Source of the DNA: Clostridiales bacterium UBA7001
Lineage (GTDB): Bacteria > Bacillota > Clostridia > TANB77 > CAG-508
Direction of reading: 5' to 3'
Length of the DNA: 45,860 nt
Assembly (NCBI GenBank): GCA_002449785.1
Contig: DJXP01000015.1
Coordinates: 1-45,860 of the forward strand
Notes under the pieces: model-generated
Database searches by the model: none
What the model saw: the letters and a program-made list of their open reading frames with translations, nothing else
What the model was told of the DNA's origin: nothing
Translations under genes and position numbers: made by a program
Part shown: piece by piece, positions 35,622 to 44,479 of the stretch
How the letters are laid out: each line of letters begins with the position of its first letter
Position numbering within the stretch: position 1 is the first letter of the stretch

Positions 35622-35666
35622 AAATTTAATAATAATAAATTTAAGCATATTTGAGGAGATGATTTC

Positions 35667-36209
35667 TTGCTTATCTGGTCATTGCCATTAGCTTATACTG
35701 AATATAATAGAGAAAAAATAATATTAAGCATTAAAAATACAGAAAAAAAATTTAAGCTTTCAAATTTTTTTCCATACTTTTTGAAATCCTTTTACTTTTT
35801 AATTATATTTAGTAGTATTATAATTTGTTTAATAGTTGAAATTTTTAATAGTATAAATATTAACATTGATTTTACAGTCGCAATATTTATTAGTCTTGTA
35901 ATCAATTTTATTATTTCATATATAATATTTCTTTACAAAAATTATTATATCTATTTTAATAATAATAGTATTATAGTAAAAAATGATTTATTGAATAAAT
36001 CATATATTTTTAGTATATATGATAATCCTAAAATTGTTATTTACGAAAATAAATTTCTTTCATCTGGATATTTTCAAAAGCATTATGAATTGCAAATATT
36101 TAATGACAATTCATATGTGTCTATTCCATTAATTGTATTTAAAAGAAAAACATTAGATGAATTTTATAATAATTTGAATTATGTTCTAACAGAAAATATC
36201 AACAAATAA
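35667..36209 (+). CDS. Two-pass membrane protein of unknown function
   Basis: A 180-residue protein starting at TTG, eight bases after GAGGAG. An ATG directly behind that site is in another frame, which closes quickly. Two hydrophobic segments (about 38-62 and 70-92) form a hairpin close to the N terminus. A cytoplasmic beta-rich C-terminal domain of some 85 residues follows (YYIYFNNNSIIVKNDLLNKSY onward). The arrangement recalls YcxB-like or PH-type membrane proteins, but the similarity is only of layout. It is one of few plus-strand genes, with its own promoter and a shared convergent terminator. I do not assign a function. Confidence 0.7.
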   Translation: MLIWSLPLAYTEYNREKIILSIKNTEKKFKLSNFFPYFLKSFYFLIIFSSIIICLIVEIFNSININIDFTVAIFISLVINFIISYIIFLYKNYYIYFNNNSIIVKNDLLNKSYIFSIYDNPKIVIYENKFLSSGYFQKHYELQIFNDNSYVSIPLIVFKRKTLDEFYNNLNYVLTENINK

Positions 36210-36271
36210 TATAATTAAAAATATATAAAAACAAAATTAAATACATATTCACTACTATAATGCAAACTAAT

Positions 36272-36304
36272 AAAAGTGCTGTAATGGAAAATTACAGCAC
36301 TTTT
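36272..36304. terminator. Bidirectional terminator between the 180-aa gene and rpsO
   Basis: A perfect 14-bp stem (AAAAGTGCTGTAAT and its complement) with a 5-base loop. T-rich sequence follows on both strands (TTTTATTTTATTTT on plus, TTTTATTAG on minus), serving both convergent genes. Confidence 0.9.
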
Positions 36305-36307
36305 ATT

Positions 36308-36577
36308 TTATTTTCTTAAGTTTAGTTTTTTTACTATTTCTCTATATCTGTTAATATCTTTTTTTGATAAATAGCTTAGTAAATTTCTTCTTTTACCAAT
36401 CATTTTTAGTAATCCTCTTCTAGAGTGATTATCTTTCGTGTGAACTTTTAAATGTTCTGTTAATTCAGATATTCTTTCAGTTAAAAGAGCAATTTGAACT
36501 TCTGGTGAACCAGTATCATTTTCTTCTCTTTTATAAGTATTAATAATTTCTTGTTTTCTTTCCTTTGTCATATTCAT
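36308..36577 (-). CDS. rpsO: Ribosomal protein S15
   Basis: A primary 16S rRNA binding protein of the small subunit. Its 89 residues equal the Bacillus protein length, with DTGSPEVQIALLTERI, H-x-x-D-NHSRRGLLKMIGKRRNLL and YLSKKDINRY clearly present. AGGAGG stands 3 bases before the first ATG and 9 before a second (36571). The second has the better spacing and yields an 87-residue protein, but the first aligns with the usual N terminus. Its promoter overlaps the end of secF, and the leader has a hairpin that may be the S15 autoregulatory site. Confidence 0.97.
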   Translation of the reverse strand: MNMTKERKQEIINTYKREENDTGSPEVQIALLTERISELTEHLKVHTKDNHSRRGLLKMIGKRRNLLSYLSKKDINRYREIVKKLNLRK

Positions 36578-36599
36578 TTTCCTCCTATATTTTTATTTG

Positions 36600-36648
36600 C
36601 CATAATCTGAGAATAAAGTAGGTTTTTTTCTATAAACTAAGATTATGG
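36600..36648 (-). promoter_or_regulatory. rpsO leader hairpin
   Basis: CCATAATCTTAG and CTCAGATTATGG on the minus strand form a 12-position stem with one mismatch around a 25-base loop, ending about 12 bases before the AGGAGG. Ribosomal protein S15 represses its own mRNA through leader structures in several bacteria; that this is such a site is inference. Confidence 0.55.
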
Positions 36649-36664
36649 TACTTTTAACACTTAG

Positions 36665-36693
36665 ATTTTACAACATTTTTCTAGAAAAATCAA
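36665..36693 (-). promoter_or_regulatory. Promoter of rpsO
   Basis: TTGATT (36688-36693), 17 bp and TAAAAT (36665-36670) on the minus strand. The -35 box overlaps the secF stop codon. It gives a leader of about 80 bases. Confidence 0.65.
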
Positions 36694-37331
36694 GCTTTTT
36701 TTAACTCTTTTTCTTTTTTATTTGTTAAAACTAATAATTCTATTACACCAATTAATACCAATATATTAACTATTAATGGTGAAACAGGAACTCTAATTAT
36801 AGCAATAATACTAGCCAAACAAAGTTCAGTTAGTGCAATATTCACAAATGAATAGTATAAAAATTTCATTGGCTCATTTTTTCTATATCTCAAATATAAA
36901 TAACAAATAATTGTAATAGCAGAAGCACATACAGGCTTTCCATATGGTCTTATTAAATCTCTAATTCTAATATTAGCATTCTTATTTACAGTTAAAGTTG
37001 ATGCTTCTAATTTTGTTTCATATTTTTCATTAATTTTATTTATTAAATTATTCTTTTCTTCATCTGTAATTGTATTTTCTACTCTTACATTTATAGAGTC
37101 ACTAAAAAGTTCAATCATTCGAATTTCGTATTTTTTTCCATTAAATACTTCATCACATATTCCTTTTAAATCTTTGTAATTTATTTCTTTACCAACATTA
37201 ATATTAATTTCTTCATGTTGCTTATAAAATAATGCCACACTAAATCCCTTTAATGCAACTACAACTAGTCCTGCAACAATTAAAAGAATCATTCCTAATA
37301 AGATTATCTTTTTTACACCATCAATTTTCAT
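36690..37331 (-). CDS. SecF-like protein, short and divergent
   Basis: A 213-residue membrane protein called SecF-like mainly by position after a SecD-like gene and by layout. It has one N-terminal membrane segment (about 8-28), an extracellular alpha/beta domain of about 95 residues, then three membrane segments (about 125-205). SecF proteins are normally near 300 residues with six membrane segments. The signature D-F-x-G-G after the first helix is replaced by GFSVALFYKQHEE, and the conserved membrane Asp and Arg motifs used in proton coupling are not seen. It ends in a Lys-rich tail. It is either a degenerate SecF or a protein that kept the fold for another use. Confidence 0.6.
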   Translation of the reverse strand: MKIDGVKKIILLGMILLIVAGLVVVALKGFSVALFYKQHEEININVGKEINYKDLKGICDEVFNGKKYEIRMIELFSDSINVRVENTITDEEKNNLINKINEKYETKLEASTLTVNKNANIRIRDLIRPYGKPVCASAITIICYLYLRYRKNEPMKFLYYSFVNIALTELCLASIIAIIRVPVSPLIVNILVLIGVIELLVLTNKKEKELKKA

Positions 37332-37367
37332 TATTTATTCTCTTCCCTTCATTAATATATACAATTA

Positions 37368-38870
37368 TTAGTCTTTCTTCTCATTTAAAACTATTAGTAG
37401 TAAGCAGTCATATAAAGCTTGGATAAATAATCCCCAAAATAATACCATTCCTATACTACTTATTATAGTACTATGCATAAATGTAAATATAATTGCAATT
37501 ATGCATACAGGAATAATTGTAAAATATAATTCTTTTATTGCATGAATAAAAGCAATTTTTACATTTGCTCCACCATTTATTTTTTGTAATAACTTGTCAT
37601 TAAATATATAATTAATAATTATAACACCAAATAGAGCTATCAAAGCATTTAATGTAATAATTACATTTGTATATTTTACTACTAAAATAAGTAATCCAAT
37701 GTATCCAATTGCAATAATTGAAGATTTTAATCCATTTAATTTATATCTAATAATAAAATATAATGATATTCCAGCAATAGTTATAGCAGTTAATATTTTT
37801 ATAATATTATTGTTGATATCTATATTTGATTGTACATAATTATCAGATACTAATTTATATGTTAATGGTAAGCTTTCATTTCTTAAAATTTCAGCTATTT
37901 GAGTAACTTGCTTATAAACTTCTGAAAATTCATCTACATCTGTTGTAGCATTTCCAATTGGAATTTGTAATGTTCCTCCAGGCAATTCTTGTCCAAAATA
38001 TGTTTTAAGTATAGTTTGGTCATCTAATTTTATAGATATATAATTAATTGTTGTTTCAGCTTCTGCACTTTCTTCACTATCAACATTTTCTGATTCACTT
38101 GCATTTTCACCTTCATCATTGTTTTCATTTGGAACAGCAACATATTTATTACTAATTTCTTTTAATGTTTCAGCTGAAGATTTGTCATATGTTAATATTA
38201 AATAACCTTGATAACCTTTTTCTGCAGTATTATTATAAGTTGCAACAGCGTTTTTTAAACCAGAGTCATCTAATAAAACTAAACCATTTTGATCATCAAT
38301 TATTTGAATATTTCCTACAGTTGTAACAAAAGACTCTACAGTTTGTATATCTTCATTATCAGGCACCTCTATCACTAATTCTCCAGTTTGTCCATCTAAT
38401 CTTATATTATATTCATAAGTTGAATTTTCTAATCTTTTTTGAATTATTCTTTTCGCTTTTTCAAAATTTTCCTCATTGATAGCTGAATCTTCATTTACTT
38501 TAATAGTTCTTGTCTCAACTGTATATCCTTCTGGAACATTATCTTCTTCAGAATTATTATTTTCTTCTGAATTTTCTGTTTCATCTTGAACAAGACTTAT
38601 TTCACCTGGATTTTCTGATTCAGATTCTTTTACTTCACCAGCAATATTTCCTTCACTATCTATATATACCTTTTTTTCTACTTCTTCTTCATCTAATTTA
38701 AATCTCAATTCTCTCATTCCAGATAATTCCATACCATAATTAAAATCTGGAATCCTATTTTTCCATATTCCTGAAGTTTTAAAATATGCACCACAAAAAG
38801 CTATTATTGATACTAATATTGCAATTAATAATATAGCTATTGTTCTGATTTTCTTTAAATTTTTTTCCAA
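37368..38870 (-). CDS. SecD-like protein translocase subunit, divergent
   Basis: A 500-residue membrane protein starting at TTG, seven bases after AGGAGGG. It has one N-terminal membrane segment (about 9-29), NYGMELSGM (44-52) where SecD has G-x-D-L-x-G-G, and acidic low-complexity inserts (about 80-115 and 245-270). A periplasmic-type region includes ENFEKAKRIIQKRLENS, VIEVPDNEDIQTVESFV and GGTLQIPIGNATT. Five or so C-terminal membrane segments follow. SecD helps pull exported proteins across the membrane using the proton gradient. Here the D-A-N and D-x-N-x-T-T motifs of the membrane part are absent, so proton coupling is doubtful. The tgt-secD-secF order agrees with SecD identity. Confidence 0.72.
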   Translation of the reverse strand: MEKNLKKIRTIAILLIAILVSIIAFCGAYFKTSGIWKNRIPDFNYGMELSGMRELRFKLDEEEVEKKVYIDSEGNIAGEVKESESENPGEISLVQDETENSEENNNSEEDNVPEGYTVETRTIKVNEDSAINEENFEKAKRIIQKRLENSTYEYNIRLDGQTGELVIEVPDNEDIQTVESFVTTVGNIQIIDDQNGLVLLDDSGLKNAVATYNNTAEKGYQGYLILTYDKSSAETLKEISNKYVAVPNENNDEGENASESENVDSEESAEAETTINYISIKLDDQTILKTYFGQELPGGTLQIPIGNATTDVDEFSEVYKQVTQIAEILRNESLPLTYKLVSDNYVQSNIDINNNIIKILTAITIAGISLYFIIRYKLNGLKSSIIAIGYIGLLILVVKYTNVIITLNALIALFGVIIINYIFNDKLLQKINGGANVKIAFIHAIKELYFTIIPVCIIAIIFTFMHSTIISSIGMVLFWGLFIQALYDCLLLIVLNEKKD

Positions 38871-39039
38871 TGTATTTCCCTCCTAATTAGTTTATATAAT
38901 GCATAAATAATAGCTTTTAATCACTTGTATTTCTGATTTATCAGTATATACTATTTTTACACAAAATTATATATATTATTATTAATCAATAATGATTTTA
39001 TATTAAATAAAAAAAAATATCAACACATTTTATAGATTT

Positions 39040-39390
39040 TTAAAAATTCACTCCTAATACTCCTCCTATTATACCACCCAAAATGCTCAAAATAATCATA
39101 AATAAAGAATTAGCAGATATATTAAAATTTGAATACATAACACTTGAAATAATATAAAGTAATAAAATATAAAATATTCCAAGTAATCCACCATATATAA
39201 TACCATGCTTTCTCTTATCTTTAGCATAGCAAAAACTCCCTACAAATATAGCAAACATAGATACTGCAACTATTAAAGGTGTAAGAACATTTTCACTTAT
39301 GCTTGTAAAACTCATTAAAAGTGCAATAACAAAAAATAAAATCAAAGAAATTATTAATTCTAATAACAAATTTAAAATAAATCTTTTCAT
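39040..39390 (-). CDS. TIGR04086-like (YrzE-type) four-helix membrane protein
   Basis: About 116 residues, nearly all hydrophobic, in four membrane segments joined by short loops (AKDKRKHG between the second and third). It has the glycine-rich end GGIIGGVLGVNF seen in the TIGR04086 family, small Firmicutes membrane proteins often found beside yajC and secDF. A frame extends to TTG 39402, but that codon is within the Shine-Dalgarno region (GGGGGA), so ATG 39390 is the start. The function of the family is unknown. It sits between the WG-repeat gene and secD, matching the usual neighbourhood. No six-cysteine (SCIFF) peptide gene, common next to it in Clostridia, was found. Confidence 0.75.
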   Translation of the reverse strand: MKRFILNLLLELIISLILFFVIALLMSFTSISENVLTPLIVAVSMFAIFVGSFCYAKDKRKHGIIYGGLLGIFYILLLYIISSVMYSNFNISANSLFMIILSILGGIIGGVLGVNF

Positions 39391-39443
39391 ACTTTCCCCC
39401 AATTTAATTATTAATATTGAGATTTTATATTTTACAAAATAAA

Positions 39444-39473
39444 AACTCTTACAATATTTTATTTGTAAGAGTT
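39444..39473 (-). terminator. Terminator after the WG-repeat gene
   Basis: A perfect 11-bp stem (AACTCTTACAA and its complement) with an 8-base loop, followed on the minus strand by TTTATTTT. It ends the rnhA-to-WG-protein run. Confidence 0.88.
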
Positions 39474-39505
39474 AATTTTATTACACATATTATTTTAATT
39501 GATAA

Positions 39506-41131
39506 TTATAAATCGTCTTCTTCATTACTCGTATTATTTCTTGCAGTAGTATTAGAATTCTTAACTTTGTTAGTAACACTATTTGAGTTAGAACTTGTTT
39601 CATTAGTTACGCTATTATTAGTTTCATTAGTATTATCATTTATATCGTCATTCAAATTTTCTTCTTCAGCTTGTGAATCAGATGTTTCTTCTTCATAATC
39701 ATTTGAATTAATATATTTTCCATTTTTATCAATATTAACTAAATTATTTTGTTCCAAATATTCAGCTAAATCCATCTCTTGTCCATTATATTCAATATAA
39801 TATTTTGTATTTCCTGATTTTGTTATTGAATATATTTTTGTAAACACACATGTTAAAACAATTCTTTCTTCATTAACATCATATATACCATATAAATCAT
39901 TATACTTTATTACAATTCCTTCTATTCCAACGCTTCCTGGTATTACTAAAACACTTTGTTGATTACCAGATGATTTTGATTCAGAAGATAAGTATCCAAA
40001 TCCTTCATAGTTTATTTGTAGCAATAACTCATTTTCTCCATCTTTATTATATAAACCATATTTTCCATTTTTTCTAACAGGTATACATTTATTAAACCAC
40101 AATAAATCGTTTTCTAAATATTCTGTATTAAACTTAGAAACATCATAACCTATTTCATCATTTTCTGCATAAGCTATAACGTCACCATTTCTACTTAATA
40201 CGCCATACTCATTATTTTTTTCTACCAAATATAATTGATTTTGCTCATCTAATAAAGAAATGTCTTCATATTCTGTTGGTGGAATTATGGTTTGACCTTT
40301 TGAAGACATTAGTCCCATAGTACCATCAGCTACAGTTACATAAAATTCTTCTGTATTTTGTACATATTTAATATCATCATATTTTACACTAATAATTTCT
40401 GATTCATTATTTAAAGATACAACACCATAAACTTTAGTATTATTACCAACAATAGCATATCCATCAGCAATTGCTCTAATGTTCTCATAATAACCACTCA
40501 TCTCAGTATATCCCATCTTACTAATAGTTTTTTGAGCTAAAGCAATATTATATTCTAGTGTGTAAAAATATATTCTATATTCTGTCCATTTTAAAGATAC
40601 ATTAAACATTTTTGGAATATATTCATCATATATGTATATATTTCCATCAATAAACTTAGCTGGTTCATCAATTGTAAAACTTTCACAATATCCTGAATCA
40701 GACTTAGATGTTACAGGAATATCTCCAATAGTTTCATCTTGAACTAATGTTATATATTTTTCAAATTTATTTTTTCCAGATGATATTGCAATTGTTTCAA
40801 ATTTGTTTTGCATATAGCAACTGTCATCATCTTCATTGTATAAAGTATAAACTCCCTTTGTATAATCATATCCTAAAAATCCAGACAATTCATCAAGATT
40901 AACATATCTTTTATTGTCTTCAACTATATAAAAATCACTTGGAATAGATAATTGCTTATTATCTACAAAAAGCTTTAATGTTCTTGAATCAACATATCTA
41001 ATATAAACAATTAATGCTATCAAGACTATCATTATTATTACACAAACTATAATAGATAACATAACATTTTTCTTGTGCTTAGAATTTTTCTCAATTTCTT
41101 CTTTAAAAATATCACTCTCTTCTAAATTCAT
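39506..41131 (-). CDS. Membrane-anchored WG-repeat protein
   Basis: About 541 residues. A short cytoplasmic part leads to one membrane segment (about 22-45). Then comes a region resembling the copper-amine-oxidase N-terminal-like wall domain (LKLFVDNKQLSIP, RYVNLDELSGFLGYDY). A series of WG-type repeats follows (YGVVSLNNESEII, MGLMSSKGQTIIP, YGVLSRNGDVIAY, YGLYNKDGENELL, YGIYDVNEERIVL). The Asn/Ser/Thr- and Glu-rich C-terminal tail has no sorting signal. WG repeats are thought to make protein-binding or ligand-binding surfaces. A longer frame reaches 41197 and would overlap tgt; GGGGGAT three bases before ATG 41131 supports the shorter start. It occupies the place where yajC is often found. 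Confidence 0.82.
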   Translation of the reverse strand: MNLEESDIFKEEIEKNSKHKKNVMLSIIVCVIIMIVLIALIVYIRYVDSRTLKLFVDNKQLSIPSDFYIVEDNKRYVNLDELSGFLGYDYTKGVYTLYNEDDDSCYMQNKFETIAISSGKNKFEKYITLVQDETIGDIPVTSKSDSGYCESFTIDEPAKFIDGNIYIYDEYIPKMFNVSLKWTEYRIYFYTLEYNIALAQKTISKMGYTEMSGYYENIRAIADGYAIVGNNTKVYGVVSLNNESEIISVKYDDIKYVQNTEEFYVTVADGTMGLMSSKGQTIIPPTEYEDISLLDEQNQLYLVEKNNEYGVLSRNGDVIAYAENDEIGYDVSKFNTEYLENDLLWFNKCIPVRKNGKYGLYNKDGENELLLQINYEGFGYLSSESKSSGNQQSVLVIPGSVGIEGIVIKYNDLYGIYDVNEERIVLTCVFTKIYSITKSGNTKYYIEYNGQEMDLAEYLEQNNLVNIDKNGKYINSNDYEEETSDSQAEEENLNDDINDNTNETNNSVTNETSSNSNSVTNKVKNSNTTARNNTSNEEDDL

Positions 41132-41162
41132 TTTATCCCCCTTATATGTACATATTATCCGT

Positions 41163-42293
41163 TTAGTTCGTATAACCATAACTTTTATAAAACTCATTCC
41201 TAAACGTTAATAAATTATCATTCTCTATTTCTATTCTAACTCTATCCATCAATTTAGTCAAGAATCTTAAATTGTGAATTGAAAGTAATCTTACTCCTAA
41301 AATTTCTTTCATATTTATTAAATGCCTTATATATGCCCTCGTATAATTTTTACATGTATAACAATCACATTCCGGGTCTAATGGTGAAAAATCTCTTTCA
41401 TAAATAGCATTTCTAGCCACAAGTTTTCCATGACTAGTAAGAGCAGTTCCGTGTCTTGCAATTCTAGTAGGAAGTACACAATCACACATATCAATTCCGC
41501 TTATTGCAGCTTCAATAAGATAATCTGGGGTTCCAACTCCCATCAAATATCTAGGCTTATTTTCAGGCATTAAAGGAGCTGTATAATTTAATATATCTAG
41601 AAATTCTTCTTTAGGTTCTCCTACACTAATTCCACCAATTGCATATCCTGGAAAATCTAATTCTATTAAATCTTTTGCACTTTTTTCCCTTAAATCTTTA
41701 TAAAATCCGCCTTGAATTATTCCAAATAAGCCTTGATTTTCATTTGTCCAAGCTTCTTTACATCTTTTTGCCCAACGAGTTGTCATTTCCATAGATTTTT
41801 CAGTATATTTGTAATCTGATGGATATGGACAACATTCGTCAAAACACATCATAATATCAGAACCTAAAGCTTGTTGAATTTCAATTGATTTTTCAGGACT
41901 AATATAATGTTTACTACCATCTAAATATGACCTAAATTCAACACCTTCTTCTGTTATTTTTCTAAGACCTGCTTGTCCTAAGCTAAATACTTGAAATCCA
42001 CCACTGTCTGTAAGAATTGGTAAGTCCCAATTCATAAATTTATGAAGTCCACCAGCTTCTTTTATTAATTCATGTCCTGGTCTTAAAAATAAATGATATG
42101 TATTTCCTAATATAATTTGGGCATGTACTTCATCTTTTAACTCTTCTGGTGTCATTGCTTTAACTGTTGCTTGCGTTCCTACTGGCATAAATATTGGTGT
42201 TTGAATATCTCCGTGAGGAGTATGAATAACTCCTCTTCTAGCACCAGATTGCCTGCATACATGTAATAATTCATATGTTATCGCTTCTTTCAT
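41163..42293 (-). CDS. tgt: Queuine tRNA-guanine transglycosylase (bacterial TGT)
   Basis: Exchanges guanine 34 for preQ1 in GUN-anticodon tRNAs during queuosine synthesis. The 376 residues match the family. Motifs seen: TPIFMPVGTQATVKAMTP, the substrate-binding ILTDSGGFQVFSL, the glycine-rich GGISVGEPKEEF, and VLPTRIARHGTAL with the nucleophile region. The zinc site is CDCYTCKNYTRAYIRHL. GGAGG lies four bases before the ATG. It is 17 bases after queA, the next enzyme of the pathway, in the order queA-tgt. Confidence 0.98.
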   Translation of the reverse strand: MKEAITYELLHVCRQSGARRGVIHTPHGDIQTPIFMPVGTQATVKAMTPEELKDEVHAQIILGNTYHLFLRPGHELIKEAGGLHKFMNWDLPILTDSGGFQVFSLGQAGLRKITEEGVEFRSYLDGSKHYISPEKSIEIQQALGSDIMMCFDECCPYPSDYKYTEKSMEMTTRWAKRCKEAWTNENQGLFGIIQGGFYKDLREKSAKDLIELDFPGYAIGGISVGEPKEEFLDILNYTAPLMPENKPRYLMGVGTPDYLIEAAISGIDMCDCVLPTRIARHGTALTSHGKLVARNAIYERDFSPLDPECDCYTCKNYTRAYIRHLINMKEILGVRLLSIHNLRFLTKLMDRVRIEIENDNLLTFRNEFYKSYGYTN

Positions 42294-42310
42294 TTTTCCT
42301 CCATTCGTCC

Positions 42311-43336
42311 CTATTGGATTAACATTGCATCTCCGAAACTAAAAAATTTATATTTTTGTTTTACAGCTTCTTCATATGCTTCCATAATAAAATCTTTACC
42401 TGCCAAGCTTGAAACTAACATAATTAAAGTTGATTCTGGTAAATGAAAATTTGTTATTAAACTATCTATACATTTAAAATTATATCCAGGATAGATAAAG
42501 ATACTCGTATCATCTTCTATTTCTCTAACAAAACCTTTTTCATCTGAAACAGATTCTAAAACTCTACAAGATGTTGTTCCACATGCTATTATTTTATGTC
42601 CATCTCTTTTTGCATTATTAATCTTTTCTGCATCTTCTTTTTTTATATAGAAATGTTCGGAATGCATTTTGTGTTCTTCAACTGTTTCTACTTTTACTGG
42701 TCTAAATGTTCCAATTCCAACATGTAAAGTTACATTTGCAATTTCAATGCCTTTTTCTCTAATCTTGTCTAATAGCTCTTCAGTAAAATGAAGTCCCGCA
42801 GTTGGAGCAGCTGCTGATCCATCATATTTAGCATAAACTGTTTGATATTTTTTATTATCTTCCCTTGAAGCTTCTGTTATATATGGTGGAAGTGGCATAA
42901 GTCCTACTTTATCTAATATTTCGTTAAATATTCCGTTATATTCAAATTGTATTTTCCTATTTCCATCATCTAATATATCTAAAATTGTTGCTTTTAAAAT
43001 ACCATTTCCAAAAGATATTTTAGCACCTGCTTTTAATTTACTACCTGGTCTTACCATAGCTTCCCAAATATCTCCATCTATTCTTTTAAGTAATAAAACT
43101 TCAACATGTGCTCCCGTATCTTTATTTCCATATAGTCTAGCTGGTATAACTTTAGTATTATTAATTACTAAACAGTCACCAGGATTTAAGTAATCAATAA
43201 TATCTTTAAAAACTTTATGCTCAATTTGTTTGCTTTTTTTATCTAGTACCATTAGTCTTGCTTCATCTCTTTTATCATATGGATGCTGTGCAATTAATTC
43301 TTTTGGTAACTCATAATTAAAATCTGAAACTTTCAT
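42311..43336 (-). CDS. queA: S-adenosylmethionine:tRNA ribosyltransferase-isomerase
   Basis: Transfers the ribosyl part of SAM to preQ1 in tRNA, giving epoxyqueuosine. The 341 residues show the family signatures: FNYELPKELIAQHP at the N terminus, DCLVINNTKVIPARL, AAPTAGLHFTEELL, LHVGIGTFRPV, HSEHFYI, GTTSCRVLES and TNFHLPESTLIMLVS. The only Shine-Dalgarno (AGGAG, 43356-43360) is about 19 bases from the ATG, and a five-codon reading frame (ATG at 43355 to TAA) lies between. The conserved N terminus leaves no alternative start. It is co-transcribed with tgt. Confidence 0.98.
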   Translation of the reverse strand: MKVSDFNYELPKELIAQHPYDKRDEARLMVLDKKSKQIEHKVFKDIIDYLNPGDCLVINNTKVIPARLYGNKDTGAHVEVLLLKRIDGDIWEAMVRPGSKLKAGAKISFGNGILKATILDILDDGNRKIQFEYNGIFNEILDKVGLMPLPPYITEASREDNKKYQTVYAKYDGSAAAPTAGLHFTEELLDKIREKGIEIANVTLHVGIGTFRPVKVETVEEHKMHSEHFYIKKEDAEKINNAKRDGHKIIACGTTSCRVLESVSDEKGFVREIEDDTSIFIYPGYNFKCIDSLITNFHLPESTLIMLVSSLAGKDFIMEAYEEAVKQKYKFFSFGDAMLIQ

Positions 43337-43364
43337 TTTATAATTTTATTTTCATCTCCTAAAT

Positions 43365-43961
43365 CTATTTTTTTATTTCTACATCTAATATTTCGTTTAT
43401 TCTTTCTTCTAAATTATAATCTTCTGTATTTTCAATATAAAAATCGGAATTTTCTATATAATAAGAATTGTCATGTTGTATTTTTAGTCTACTAATTGCT
43501 GTTTGTCTATCAATATTATCTCTCTTACATATTCTTTTTATTTTTAAATTATCATCTGCAATAAGTGCAATTACAAAATCACAATACTTATTTAGCCCCG
43601 ATTCTATAAGAAGTGGAGCATCAATAATAATAAAATTATAATTTTGTTTTTTATATTCTTCAATTTTATTTACTATTTCTCCAACAACATATTTAAATGT
43701 TAAAGCATTTAATTTTTTTCTTGCATTTTCATCATTATAAATAATTTTTGCGAGCTCTTTTCTATTTAAATTTCCATTTTCAAATATGATTTTATCGCCA
43801 AAAACACTTTTGATATTTATCATATAATCTGTACCTGGTAAATTTAAACTTTTTGCAACTTTATCTGCATCTATAATTTTTACATCTTTTCTTTTATTCA
43901 ATATCTCACTTGTAGTTGTTTTGCCACTTCCTGAAGCACCGGTAATTCCTATAATTTTCAA
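43365..43961 (-). CDS. coaE: Dephospho-CoA kinase
   Basis: Phosphorylates dephospho-CoA in the last step of coenzyme A synthesis. The 198 residues match the family. The P loop GITGASGSGKTT lies at the N terminus, then DADKVAKSL, an IIIDAPLLIESGL strand that binds the substrate, and the lid and base region KRICKRDNIDRQTAISRL. The start is TTG (43961), seven bases after AAGGAG. It is the second gene of the rnhA-coaE-queA-tgt run. Confidence 0.95.
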   Translation of the reverse strand: MKIIGITGASGSGKTTTSEILNKRKDVKIIDADKVAKSLNLPGTDYMINIKSVFGDKIIFENGNLNRKELAKIIYNDENARKKLNALTFKYVVGEIVNKIEEYKKQNYNFIIIDAPLLIESGLNKYCDFVIALIADDNLKIKRICKRDNIDRQTAISRLKIQHDNSYYIENSDFYIENTEDYNLEERINEILDVEIKK

Positions 43962-43993
43962 CTTATAACTCCTTAAATTTAAATAATGTTTTT

Positions 43994-44428
43994 TTAAAGT
44001 GTTTTTATTGCACTAGTAGCTAAATAATCACACCTATTATTGTATTCATTATCACTATGGCCTTTAACTTTTATAAACTCAACTTTATGTTTTTTAGTTA
44101 GATTATATAATTCTATCCATAATTCTTTATTTTTAACTGGTTCTTTATTTGATGTTCTCCAATTATTTTTCATCCAATTATATATCCATCCCTGATTAAA
44201 GCTATTTACTACATATGCACTATCACTATAAATTTTGACATCACATTCGACTTTTAATAATTTTAATGCTTCAATCACAGCTGTTATTTCCATTATATTA
44301 TTAGTTGTATTATTCATAGCACCTGATATTTCTTTTTCTATTTCTCCATATATCAAAACAGCTCCCCAACCACCAGGACCTGGATTTCCTGAACAAGCGC
44401 CATCTGTATAAATCGTAACACTTTTCAT
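43994..44428 (-). CDS. rnhA: Ribonuclease HI
   Basis: Cuts the RNA strand of RNA-DNA hybrids. The 144 residues fit the bacterial type 1 enzyme. The catalytic acidic residues are visible: Asp9 in YTDGACSGNPGPGGWG, the Glu in NNIMEITAVIEAL, the Asp in IYSDSAYVVNSF and the Asp in RCDYLA. The basic handle WMKNNWRTSNKEPVKNKEL and the active-site His in KGHSDNEYNN are also present. It starts its own transcription unit, divergent from tmcAL. Confidence 0.97.
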   Translation of the reverse strand: MKSVTIYTDGACSGNPGPGGWGAVLIYGEIEKEISGAMNNTTNNIMEITAVIEALKLLKVECDVKIYSDSAYVVNSFNQGWIYNWMKNNWRTSNKEPVKNKELWIELYNLTKKHKVEFIKVKGHSDNEYNNRCDYLATSAIKTL

Positions 44429-44450
44429 ATTTATCTTTCCTTTTAATATA

Positions 44451-44479
44451 TTGTTTTTTTTACCAATATATGTTATTAT
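44451..44479 (+). promoter_or_regulatory. Promoter of tmcAL
   Basis: TTGTTT (44451-44456), 17 bp and TATTAT (44474-44479) on the plus strand. It overlaps the divergent rnhA promoter. Confidence 0.5.

Noticed and set aside
43335..43355. Five-codon leader peptide before queA
   Set aside because: Its ATG abuts the Shine-Dalgarno with no spacing, so translation is unlikely; the long queA spacing is only noted.
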